Shown piece after piece: positions 1 to 6,298 of a DNA stretch of 15,845 nt (positions are counted from its first letter, which is position 1; every line of letters begins with the position of its first letter). Both the position numbers and the translations under genes were made by a program. The DNA comes from DATEEW01 sp035273665 (GTDB lineage Bacteria; Pseudomonadota; Gammaproteobacteria; Burkholderiales; SG8-39). The stretch spans positions 1 through 15,845 of the forward strand of contig DATEOW010000098.1 in NCBI GenBank assembly GCA_035273665.1. Reading direction: 5' to 3'. Under the pieces are notes generated by a model. That model searched no databases, was not told the DNA's origin, and worked only from the letters and a program-made list of their open reading frames with translations.

Positions 1-1
1 A

Positions 2-151
2 GCGCTTGTCATATGGCTCCCTCTGCTTTGTGCACTTCTCGTTTGGCTCCATAACCACGGTCTTGCCCGAGTTCTGGTTACCGTTGGAGCACTAGGCATC
101 GCGCTCATTGCAATTCTCATTGTGTGGCTAGCCCCATATGCGGTCGCCTGA
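2..151 (+). CDS. C-terminal end of a small membrane protein (partial)
   Basis: An open frame runs from the window edge to TGA at 149-151 and gives 49 residues. Almost all are hydrophobic: two stretches rich in Leu, Val, Ile, Ala and Trp are separated by a short polar turn (WLHNHGLARV), as in the last two transmembrane helices of an inner-membrane protein. The start is outside the window. The stop codon lies inside the GCCTGAC box that begins the attC-like element at 146, so the gene fills its cassette almost completely. That placement is typical of integron cassette genes. I do not recognise the family. The frame is supported by its hydrophobic pattern and by its stop position only. Confidence 0.5.
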   Translation, partial: ALVIWLPLLCALLVWLHNHGLARVLVTVGALGIALIAILIVWLAPYAVA

Positions 152-220
152 CATCTCAGTCAACCGAACCGTTGCAAACGTGGCTTTGCCTCGCCCCGCA
201 AAGGCCGGTTACTGTTAGGC
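146..220 (+). other. attC-like integron recombination site 1
   Basis: The 75-base element opens with GCCTGAC (146-152) and closes with GTTAGGC (214-220), which are complementary except for one base. Inside, AGTCAACCG on the left can pair with CGGTTACT on the right if one C is left unpaired. Such an extrahelical base is typical of attC sites. A further hairpin of GGCTTTGC with GCAAAGGCC closes the centre. The spacing between the inner and outer right-hand boxes is shorter than in textbook attC sites, so the assignment is not certain. The upstream gene stops in the left box and the next gene starts two bases after the right box. Confidence 0.5.
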
Positions 221-222
221 CT

Positions 223-657
223 ATGAAAATCACTCCACGTCATCTGGCGGCCGGCATGTTTACGACTATGGGGGCTTTCTCTCTCGCTACCTGGTGGCTG
301 CTTCTTTCACCTATGAACAGAGCCGCCGAACAGCTTCGCTATATTTTTGCTCCCGCTTACGAGCTGCGGCAATTCTTCATTTGGCTGGCCGTGTCATCCG
401 TCTTCACCGTTGCAGTTGCATTCGCTTATTGGTTCCCATCCACCGATCGCCGTCCTTTTTCTTTGATTCTGCTGTGCGCAGCCGCTTTGCTCTTCGCTCT
501 ATCTCTGTGGTGGTTTGATTCTGCATTGGTTCTTGGATACGGAGCTGGTTTATGGTTTGCCGCATGGGTTTGGTTTAGGCCTAACGCTGCGGTCAAGCGG
601 GACGCGCGCGCAAGCGGCGTGTCCCTTTCCTTAGACGTTCCACCGGAGAAGCAATGA
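223..657 (+). CDS. Small four-helix membrane protein, cassette gene with attC-derived tail
   Basis: The ATG at 223 lies two bases after the GTTAGGC box. The frame is open upstream to 124, but that part runs through the attC-like element, so 223 is preferred. There is no Shine-Dalgarno sequence, which is common for first codons at a cassette junction. The 144-residue product has four hydrophobic segments, roughly residues 8-28, 47-70, 77-96 and 98-115, and is probably an inner-membrane protein. The last 25 or so residues (from PNAAVKRDA onward) are polar and are encoded by the next attC-like element, because the TAA in its GCCTAAC box is out of frame here. The stop overlaps the next start as ATGA (654-657), which would permit translational coupling. 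The family is not recognised and no function is proposed. Confidence 0.6.
   Translation: MKITPRHLAAGMFTTMGAFSLATWWLLLSPMNRAAEQLRYIFAPAYELRQFFIWLAVSSVFTVAVAFAYWFPSTDRRPFSLILLCAAALLFALSLWWFDSALVLGYGAGLWFAAWVWFRPNAAVKRDARASGVSLSLDVPPEKQ
579..643 (+). other. attC-like integron recombination site 2
   Basis: It begins with GCCTAAC (579-585), an exact match to the usual left box. A spacer follows, then a GGTCAAGC-type inner box running into GGGACGCGC. That sequence is complementary, with one mismatch, to GCGTGTCCC at 615-623 or so. The inner right box and the TTAGACGTT segment follow, ending near 643. The order and spacing match many environmental attC sites. The right outer box reads GTTCCAC instead of the expected GTTRRRY, so this copy may be degraded or inactive. 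It lies inside the reading frame of the preceding membrane protein. Confidence 0.6.
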
Positions 658-1112
658 GGCGCACCTTGGTCATGCTTGTCGCACTACTTCCGGTAATCGC
701 TCTCGCTGGATTTCCGTTTCAAGCAACATTAAAGGAAATGGCGGAAGGATCCGACCATATCCTGATCGGCCGCGTCACCGGCGTAGACATGATCGATAGT
801 CGCGGAGAAGAAATCGCGGACAGGCAGGCTCGAACCGGCCCAGGTTTAAGCAATACGATCAGGCTGATTATCACAGTCGATCAGGTCCTGATTACTAACT
901 CGCCTTCTGTTCCAAAAGTTTTGCGCGTCCCTTTGGCATCTCATCTCCACTACAGCCTGGGGCAGATCCAAGACGCTCACGCCGGTGACACCTTAGTTCG
1001 CCTCGTTTTGTTGAAAGGGCGGGATTTTGTTGGTATCAAGCCAGGTGTATTTCTGAGGCCACTTGAGGATAAAGATGAGGCACTACGGCTTTATGCGGCG
1101 TCACACTCGTAA
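654..1112 (+). CDS. Predicted exported protein of unknown function (cassette gene)
   Basis: The 152-residue product begins with a clear signal peptide: Arg-Arg at 2-3, a hydrophobic core of about 13 residues and a likely cut near residue 18 (ALAG). The mature part is a small soluble domain with alternating beta-like strands (DHILIGRV, IRLIITVDQV, KVLRVPLA, DTLVRLVLLKG, DFVGIKPGVFLRPL). It is probably a periplasmic beta-rich protein. I do not recognise a named family. The start ATG follows the right box of attC-like site 2 by about ten bases and overlaps the preceding stop by four bases. GGAGAAG just upstream can serve as a ribosome binding site. The TAA stop falls in the left box of the next attC-like site. 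Confidence 0.7.
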   Translation: MRRTLVMLVALLPVIALAGFPFQATLKEMAEGSDHILIGRVTGVDMIDSRGEEIADRQARTGPGLSNTIRLIITVDQVLITNSPSVPKVLRVPLASHLHYSLGQIQDAHAGDTLVRLVLLKGRDFVGIKPGVFLRPLEDKDEALRLYAASHS

Positions 1113-1189
1113 CAACATCGCGTTCAACTCGTACCGTTGTAAGCGTTGCTTCGCGCGGGATGTCTCTGCCGGTGACATCAACGTTGGGC
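1107..1189 (+). other. attC-like integron recombination site 3
   Basis: The element runs from TCGTAAC (1107-1113), which contains the stop codon of the upstream gene, to ATCAACGTTGGGC ending at 1189. The right end is very typical of attC sites (GTTGGGC fits GTTRRRY). The arms pair imperfectly: GTTCAACTCGTACCG on the left against CCGGTGACATCAAC on the right, with bulges. The next gene begins 31 bases later behind an excellent ribosome binding site. The right box is convincing and the left box is weak. Confidence 0.5.
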
Positions 1190-1220
1190 ACTTCATGCGT
1201 AGTTAGCTAAGGAGGGGGGA

Positions 1221-1472
1221 ATGACAATTTACATCTGTAGGATAGACAACCAGACATTTTGGTCGGAAGGCGAATGCCATACGCATGTGGACAAGCATCA
1301 TCCTGAATGGGGTCATGCCGTTTGTGTCCGCGGCACACCTACGCCGTTCCAATGCACCATTTGCAACGAACAGTTCGAGACCCAAATACGCTGTGAGCAA
1401 CATATCTCGGCTGAACACGGGAAAACAGGCGATCTTTCCGACGCTTGGAAAATCCTTAGTACCGATTCCTAA
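1221..1472 (+). CDS. Small protein with two tandem C2H2-type zinc fingers (cassette gene)
   Basis: The 83-residue product is preceded by a near-ideal Shine-Dalgarno sequence (AAGGAGG, 1209-1215) five bases before ATG. Residues 43-66 fit a classical C2H2 zinc finger exactly: C45-x2-C48-x3-F52-x5-C58-x2-H61-x4-H66. Residues 4-26 repeat the same spacing, C6-x2-D9-x3-F13-x5-C19-x2-H22-x3-H26, with Asp in place of the second Cys. The finger spacing is read directly; zinc binding and nucleic-acid or protein binding are inferred from the fold. C2H2 fingers are common in eukaryotes and scarce in bacteria, where the Ros/MucR type has different spacing. The stop codon lies in the left box of the next attC-like element. 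Its partner or target is unknown. Confidence 0.75.
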   Translation: MTIYICRIDNQTFWSEGECHTHVDKHHPEWGHAVCVRGTPTPFQCTICNEQFETQIRCEQHISAEHGKTGDLSDAWKILSTDS

Positions 1473-1529
1473 CCTCATAATTCGTGCGCGCTAGTCTCGC
1501 TTGCATCTCAGTCATCTCCACTGTTAGGC
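1467..1529 (+). other. attC-like element 4, poorly conserved stem
   Basis: It starts with TCCTAAC (1467-1473), containing the upstream stop codon, and ends with GTTAGGC (1523-1529), complementary at six of seven positions. CATCTCAGTC before the right box resembles the segment at 153-162 in site 1. I could not find a good inner stem, so only the ends support the call. A second right-box-like heptamer, GTTGGAC, lies at 1569-1575, and the real junction could be there instead. Confidence 0.35.
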
Positions 1530-1589
1530 GCATCATCCCTTGAATCGCGCCCACCACCCACTTCAATCGTTGGACGCAAGGAGACAACA

Positions 1590-2066
1590 ATGACGGTCAA
1601 GCGTATGGACAATGTCGGCATCGTGGTGGAAGACATCGATGCCGCCATCGAGTTCTTCACCGAGCTGGGGCTAGAGCTGGAGGGGCGCGCGCCGATCGAA
1701 GGAGACTGGGCAGACGGCGTGACCGGCTTGCGCAACATGCGTGTCGAGATCGCTATGATGCGTACGCCGGACGGTCACAGCCGGCTTGAGCTGTCCCGCT
1801 TTCTCGCGCCGCCCGTGGTTGCAGATCATCGCAACGTCCCTGTGAACGCGCTGGGTTACCTGCGCGTCATGTTCACTGTGGAGAACATCGACGATACGCT
1901 CGACCGGCTTGGCAAGCGCGGCGCAAAGCTCGTCGGTGAGGTCGTTAGGTACGAAGAGATGTATCGGCTTTGTTACATCCGGGGACCTGAAGGAATTCTC
2001 ATTGGACTTGCGCAAGAGCTCGGCCAGCAGAGTTCGCGAGTGAATCCACTTGGAAATGAGCGTTGA
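1590..2066 (+). CDS. VOC-superfamily (glyoxalase/bleomycin-resistance fold) protein
   Basis: This 158-residue protein has the two beta-alpha-beta-beta-beta halves of the vicinal oxygen chelate fold. The first runs from MDNVGIVVEDIDAAIEFF to RLELSRF (residues 6-71). The second runs from LGYLRVMFTVENIDDT to GPEGILIGLAQEL (88-144). E67 and E143 occupy usual metal-ligand positions. The first ligand, normally His in the HVGIVV motif, is Asn8 here. VOC proteins act as lyases, dioxygenases, isomerases or drug-binding proteins, and the sequence does not say which. AAGGAG six bases before ATG supports the start. VOC proteins are frequent integron cargo, but no attC-like element follows this gene, so it could be the first chromosomal gene beyond the array. 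Confidence 0.8.
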   Translation: MTVKRMDNVGIVVEDIDAAIEFFTELGLELEGRAPIEGDWADGVTGLRNMRVEIAMMRTPDGHSRLELSRFLAPPVVADHRNVPVNALGYLRVMFTVENIDDTLDRLGKRGAKLVGEVVRYEEMYRLCYIRGPEGILIGLAQELGQQSSRVNPLGNER

Positions 2067-2127
2067 GAATTAAAAAACTGGCGTTTAATAAGCCGTTCTA
2101 CGGCATGCCTTGCCTCCGCGCTCGTGA

Positions 2128-2595
2128 ATGGCGAGCTTGGGCATGATCGTGCGACCTAGACGCGCGATATACGGTTTTGCCGGATGTATGGCACTCATCA
2201 TAGCCAGTGCTTCTTTCCTCGCCTGGGCGAAGTCACAGTACCGATATCCTGACGCTGTGCAAACAGCGCAGACGTTTTTGTCGAGGTTGAATAACGGAGA
2301 TTTTAGGGGCGCGCATGATCTGACCGTCAAGAGCGGTTATGTCGGCGGTTCCCTGGGGGAGTTTCGTAAACTTGCCGAACGCGAGGCTGCAATTTGTTGG
2401 CGTGGTCGGCTGGCGTGGACTTCGCCGCCACAGACAAACGGCAATCGCCTTCGTAGACGGATCCGAGGTGAATCCGCAGACATGAATGAACTCAATCTCG
2501 ATTTTGAAAGCGGACCATGTTTGTTGAGCGTCCGGCTACGCCGAACTTCGGATGCGGATTGGAAAATTTTTTATTTCGCCAGCCACGCTGGGTGA
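2128..2595 (+). CDS. Membrane-anchored hypothetical protein
   Basis: The 155-residue product has a positively charged N-terminus (RPRR), one hydrophobic helix at about residues 16-33, and then a soluble domain that would face the periplasm. The domain starts with an alpha-helical stretch (AVQTAQTFLSRLNNGDFRGAHDLT), like proteins that pair a TPR-like or NTF2-like helix with a beta sheet. Its end is beta-like (LLSVRLRR, DWKIFYFASH). ATG at 2143 is an alternative start. The 61 bases before the gene hold a short hairpin (GCCGT-TCT-ACGGC) and no obvious ribosome binding site. I do not recognise the family and propose no function. Confidence 0.6.
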   Translation: MASLGMIVRPRRAIYGFAGCMALIIASASFLAWAKSQYRYPDAVQTAQTFLSRLNNGDFRGAHDLTVKSGYVGGSLGEFRKLAEREAAICWRGRLAWTSPPQTNGNRLRRRIRGESADMNELNLDFESGPCLLSVRLRRTSDADWKIFYFASHAG

Positions 2596-2655
2596 TGGTG
2601 CCGCGAACGAGCGCCTCAACCTGCTGCGCCTGGCACAACCGATAGGACTCGAGTC

Positions 2656-2946
2656 ATGACAGAAGAATTAGACAATACATTTTATGAACGCGCGGATGGC
2701 CACATCCATTTAGCCAACGAACAATTAAAAGAGATCGAGCGCGGAAAGGTGAGTGCTTCCTTTATGTACGGCTGCACTCGTTTTCAAGCTTGGAATGCCG
2801 CCTGTTGGGCTGAGAGCGTTGAGAACATGAAGGCAAATCGGCAAGAGACGGTGGATTATTTTGTCCAACAATACCGAGCCATGCTTGAAGAGAACCTCGA
2901 TGACTATATTGAACACTACGCGAATTACATGCAGCGAAAAGAATGA
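2656..2946 (+). CDS. DUF3144-family protein
   Basis: This small, acidic, all-helical protein of 96 residues matches the DUF3144 pattern that I know from proteobacteria. It begins with FYERADGHIHLAN, has a central GKVSASFMYGCTRFQAW segment, and ends with VDYFVQQYRAMLEENLDDYI. The function of the family is unknown; it is cytosolic with no signal or membrane segment. The gene stands alone, 60 bases after its neighbour, with only a weak ribosome binding site (ATAGGA, about nine bases before ATG). Nothing ties it firmly to the cassette array upstream. Confidence 0.8.
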   Translation: MTEELDNTFYERADGHIHLANEQLKEIERGKVSASFMYGCTRFQAWNAACWAESVENMKANRQETVDYFVQQYRAMLEENLDDYIEHYANYMQRKE

Positions 2947-2981
2947 GCATCGTCTCGACCGAAACGCGCGCGCAAGAGCGT

Positions 2982-2997
2982 GCGGTTGATCAACCGC
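2982..2997. repeat. Perfect 16-base palindrome
   Basis: GCGGTTGATCAACCGC is its own reverse complement. It lies in the 128-base gap between the convergent DUF3144 and PEP-CTERM genes. It lacks a T tract on either strand, so it is a poor terminator. Two 5-bp hairpins (GGACT/AGTCC and CCGGA/TCCGG) follow at about 3014-3050. It may be a transcription end structure or a protein-binding site. Confidence 0.4.
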
Positions 2998-3074
2998 TAG
3001 AGTCGGGACACGGGACTGAATTTAGTCCGGAAAATTATCTCCGGGCGCGTTCTGTTTGCAGACGCTCTAACTGC

Positions 3075-3596
3075 TCAGCGGCGCTTGGAGTGGAATAAAC
3101 CGCCAAGCGCGAGGGCGAGAAGGGCGATGGACGCCGGTTCGGGAATTTCACCCGGATCAGGAATCTCGCTCGTGGTGAAGGTAAGGCGAGCAAACATTCC
3201 AGCTTCTTGTGGGATGTCCGGCATTTGGAATGACACCGAATCAGCAGTGAAGGTCGCGTTGAAAGGCGCCAAGCCGCCATCCACTAATGCAACACCGGTG
3301 ATGAAGCTTGAGTCGCTGAAATCCATATCGGTGATCGAGAGTGTTACCGGGTCGCCGGTACAGCTGAAGCCGCAAAACGGACCGGTGAGCATGGTGAACT
3401 GGACAAAGCCGTCGCCGACATCGATGCCGAATGTGCCGAACAGATCCAATTCTTGACCGGCGCCGACCACGGCGGGACCACCAAACGAACCGGAAACAGG
3501 GGAGAACAGGGTGATGTTGACGGTATCGCCGATCAACGTGGCGTGCGCCGATGCGCTGAATACCAATCCCAACAGCAGAGCGAATAGTTTTTTCAT
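3075..3596 (-). CDS. PEP-CTERM sorting domain protein
   Basis: The 173-residue protein has a signal peptide (MKKLFALLLGLVFSASAHA, cut about residue 19) and a secreted beta-rich domain of about 125 residues. A textbook PEP-CTERM tail follows: IPEPAS at 151-156, a hydrophobic helix of about 13 residues and a final basic KRR. In this family the tail is cut and processed by an exosortase (EpsH/XrtA type), and the protein is exported to the surface or the extracellular matrix. The Cys pair at 75/79 could form a disulfide. Its own biological role is unknown. AAGGG about nine bases before ATG is the likely ribosome binding site. No exosortase gene is in the window; these targets are usually scattered through a genome. 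It is divergent from the copper ATPase gene. Confidence 0.88.
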   Translation of the reverse strand: MKKLFALLLGLVFSASAHATLIGDTVNITLFSPVSGSFGGPAVVGAGQELDLFGTFGIDVGDGFVQFTMLTGPFCGFSCTGDPVTLSITDMDFSDSSFITGVALVDGGLAPFNATFTADSVSFQMPDIPQEAGMFARLTFTTSEIPDPGEIPEPASIALLALALGGLFHSKRR

Positions 3597-3644
3597 TTTT
3601 CTTACCCTTCAGGCAGTGGATGCCCGTAGGACAGCTACCGAGCA

Positions 3645-3667
3645 AGTTATGTGCGTGCGACATAACT
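3645..3667. promoter_or_regulatory. Perfect inverted repeat, candidate operator
   Basis: AGTTATGT and ACATAACT (8 bp each) flank a 7-base spacer. The centre is about 60 bases upstream of the PEP-CTERM start and about 145 upstream of the copper ATPase start, within their shared intergenic region. An AT-rich stretch beside it (3668-3700) could hold a promoter for the ATPase (TTGATC at 3670, TATTTT at 3691, with short spacing), but that match is poor. The symmetry and spacing suit a dimeric regulator. Confidence 0.45.
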
Positions 3668-3801
3668 ATTTGATCTTATGTAAGTTTTAATATTTTTAGT
3701 TCCCATGCGTAAATTAATTCGACAATCGCTCGGAACGATCACTCGGCCTCTCGTTCGCTCCTTAGGAGAAGCCACTCACTTCAATAGCTGAGGAAGCTGC
3801 A

Positions 3802-6198
3802 ATGAATCGCGACGATTCCCAACCCACGCATGTTTCTCATGGACATGACCCCCATCACGCTAACCGTTCGGCGGACGCAGTTGGTTGCTGTAGTGCGCAC
3901 GGATCGGCCTCGTCACCTAGCGCAGATAAACCGTACGTCGACCCAGTCTGTGGGATGAAGGTCGCCGCCAGCGATAAGCAGGTGATGCACGCGGGGCAGA
4001 TTTACTATTTTTGCAGCCAAGGCTGTGTGGCGAAGTTCAAGGCTGATCCCGAGCGCTATCTAAAACCCCCGGATAAGGCGCCAGTCTCCGAAGCGACGGT
4101 CGGCACCCTCTATTCGTGTCCGATGCATCCGGAGATCGAACAAGATCGTCCGGGCGTTTGCCCGAAATGCGGTATGGCGTTGGAGCCGGTCATGCCGAGC
4201 TTGGACGAGGAAGAGAACCCGGAGCTAGTCGATTTTCGCCGCCGCTTTTGGTGGACGCTGCCGCTAACGATCGCTGTTGTCGTTCTCGCCATGGGCAGTC
4301 ATCTCGCCTTTCCGCACGGGCTCGCTTATCAGAACTGGATCGAGCTGTTGCTTAGCATACCGGTGGTCTTGTGGGCCGGCTGGCCATTTCTCGAACGAGG
4401 GGTGGCCTCTGTGCGCCATCGCAGTCCCAACATGTGGACGTTGATTGGGCTCGGCGTTGCGGCGGCATTTATTTACAGCGTCGTTGCCACGATTGCGCCC
4501 GAGGTATTCCCGGCGGCGTTTATGGCGCATGGACGCATTGGCGTTTATTACGAAGCGGCAGCGGTGATCATATCGCTCACACTCCTAGGTCAAATTCTGG
4601 AACTGCGTGCGCGCTCTAAAACTTCCGCAGCGATAAAATCCCTGCTCAGCTTGGCGCCGAAGACGGCCAGGCGAATCAATGCAGACGGAAGCGAAGAAGA
4701 CGTGCCGCTTACGCATGTGCATGTAGGCGATCAATTGCGCGTGCGGCCGGGCGAAAAGTTGCCCGTCGATGGCATCGTTGTAGAGGGAGCGAGCAGTGTC
4801 GATGAGTCGATGCTGACCGGCGAGCCGATGCCTGTGAGTAAGCGTGTCGGTGACCGAGTGATTGGTGCCACCATCAATGCGAACGGCGCAATGATCATCC
4901 GCTCCGAAAAAGTCGGCTCGCAAACGGTACTCGCGCAAATCGTGCAAATGGTTGCGCAGGCGCAACGTTCGAAAGCGCCGATGCAACGTCTTGCCGACGT
5001 GGTGGCCGGTTACTTTGTGATCACCGTTATCAGCGTCGCCGTGCTGACATTGTTTGTATGGGGATGGTTTGGCCCGCAACCGGCCTGGGTGTACGGCTTC
5101 ATCAATGCGGTTGCGGTACTGATCATTGCCTGTCCATGCGCACTCGGCCTGGCGACGCCGATGTCGATCATGGTTGCCACGGGCAAGGCCGCAACGCAGG
5201 GCGTGCTTTTTCGTGACGCAGCGGCGATTGAACACTTGCGCAGCGTCGATACGCTTATCGTCGACAAGACGGGAACCCTCACGGAGGGAAGACCGATATT
5301 CCGCGAAGCGATCGGACGCGGATCCTTCGATCGCAACGAGGTATTGCGGTTAGCCGCAAGCCTCGACCAAGGTAGCGAGCATCCGCTTGCGCATGCGATT
5401 GTTACCGCGGCGCGTGAGAAGAACATTGCTCTTTCTGCAGCCAGCGAGTTTGAATCGGACACCGGCATTGGCGTACGCGGCAAATTAGGAGATTTGAAAC
5501 TTGCGCTCGGCAATACGGCGCTAATGCAACTCGATGGCGTGCGCATCGATGAATTGAAGACGGACGCCGAACGCTTGCGCGCGGAAGGGGCGAGCGTGAT
5601 GTATCTCGCGGTGAATGGCGAAGCGGCCGGTTTGTTGGCGGTGGCCGATCCGCTGAAACGCACCACGCACGAGGCGCTGCATGCGCTGAAGCGCGAAGGT
5701 ATTCGCGTCATCATGGCGACAGGCGACGGCTTAACGACCGCTCGGGCTGTCGGCGCATCTCTGGGAATCGATGAAATCCATGGCGAGGTGAAGCCGGCGG
5801 ACAAACTTGAATTGGTGAAGCAGCTACAAAAGCAAGGCCGTGTTGTCGCGATGGCCGGCGATGGGATCAACGATGCGCCTGCATTAGCGATAGCGGATGT
5901 GGGGATTGCGATGGGGACCGGTACCGATGTGGCGATGAACAGCGCACAGCTGACGTTGGTAAAAGGCGACCTGCTCGGCATTGCGCGAGCGCGCAAGCTT
6001 TCGCAAGCGACGGTGAAGAACATGCGACAGAATCTCGCGTTCGCACTCGTGTACAACGCTGCCGGCGTTCCGCTCGCGGCGGGCTTGCTTTATCCCTTTA
6101 CCGGCTGGCTGCTTTCACCGATGTTCGCGGCGCTAGCGATGAGTCTCAGTAGCGTATCGGTGATCAGCAATGCCTTGCGTCTGCGCAAGACTTCATAG
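3802..6198 (+). CDS. copA: Copper-translocating P1B-type ATPase with YHS domain
   Basis: This 798-residue inner-membrane pump exports Cu(+) (or Ag(+)) using ATP. In order, it has a His/Cys-rich N-terminus (residues 10-35); a YHS domain (44-88, DPVCGM and CSQGC); a heavy-metal-binding motif (104-128, YSCPMHPEI and CPKCGMAL); paired N-terminal helices; and the actuator loop with TGE at 339-341. The ion-site CPC is at 444-446 (IACPCALGLATP), the phosphorylated Asp488 is in DKTGTLT, and H527-P528 mark the nucleotide domain. GDGINDAP is near residue 690. The final helices carry the YN and MSLSS residues of Cu(+) pumps. No HMA domain is present; the N-terminal modules replace it, a known architecture. 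AGGA seven bases before ATG supports the start. No CueR-type operator was recognised. Confidence 0.93.
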   Translation: MNRDDSQPTHVSHGHDPHHANRSADAVGCCSAHGSASSPSADKPYVDPVCGMKVAASDKQVMHAGQIYYFCSQGCVAKFKADPERYLKPPDKAPVSEATVGTLYSCPMHPEIEQDRPGVCPKCGMALEPVMPSLDEEENPELVDFRRRFWWTLPLTIAVVVLAMGSHLAFPHGLAYQNWIELLLSIPVVLWAGWPFLERGVASVRHRSPNMWTLIGLGVAAAFIYSVVATIAPEVFPAAFMAHGRIGVYYEAAAVIISLTLLGQILELRARSKTSAAIKSLLSLAPKTARRINADGSEEDVPLTHVHVGDQLRVRPGEKLPVDGIVVEGASSVDESMLTGEPMPVSKRVGDRVIGATINANGAMIIRSEKVGSQTVLAQIVQMVAQAQRSKAPMQRLADVVAGYFVITVISVAVLTLFVWGWFGPQPAWVYGFINAVAVLIIACPCALGLATPMSIMVATGKAATQGVLFRDAAAIEHLRSVDTLIVDKTGTLTEGRPIFREAIGRGSFDRNEVLRLAASLDQGSEHPLAHAIVTAAREKNIALSAASEFESDTGIGVRGKLGDLKLALGNTALMQLDGVRIDELKTDAERLRAEGASVMYLAVNGEAAGLLAVADPLKRTTHEALHALKREGIRVIMATGDGLTTARAVGASLGIDEIHGEVKPADKLELVKQLQKQGRVVAMAGDGINDAPALAIADVGIAMGTGTDVAMNSAQLTLVKGDLLGIARARKLSQATVKNMRQNLAFALVYNAAGVPLAAGLLYPFTGWLLSPMFAALAMSLSSVSVISNALRLRKTS

Positions 6199-6298
6199 AT
6201 TTATTCGCGCTTTCAATGGTTTCGGGAACAGACCCGTATCTTGCATAGAGGTTGGATGGGGTGAGACAACCCTATCAACTGTTCTGAAAGGAATGAGC

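Noticed and set aside
124..222. In-frame extension of the second gene to GTG at 124.
   Set aside because: It would run through the end of the upstream gene and across attC-like site 1.
2067..2127. Possible attC after the VOC gene.
   Set aside because: Only a 5-bp hairpin (GCCGT/ACGGC) was found; no GTTRRRY box or matching left box is present.
2596..2655. Possible degenerate attC (CCTCAAC near 2615 and GATAGGAC near 2642).
   Set aside because: The right box does not match GTTRRRY and the arms do not pair well.
3668..3801. Copper-responsive (CueR-type) promoter before the ATPase gene.
   Set aside because: No long-spaced promoter with the typical dyad between -35 and -10 could be recognised.
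5010..6056. Long minus-strand open frame opposite the copper ATPase gene.
   Set aside because: The plus strand encodes a fully conserved P-type ATPase. The antisense product is Ser/Ala/Thr-rich low-complexity sequence typical of a shadow frame, as are those at 4585-5235 and 8077-8871.
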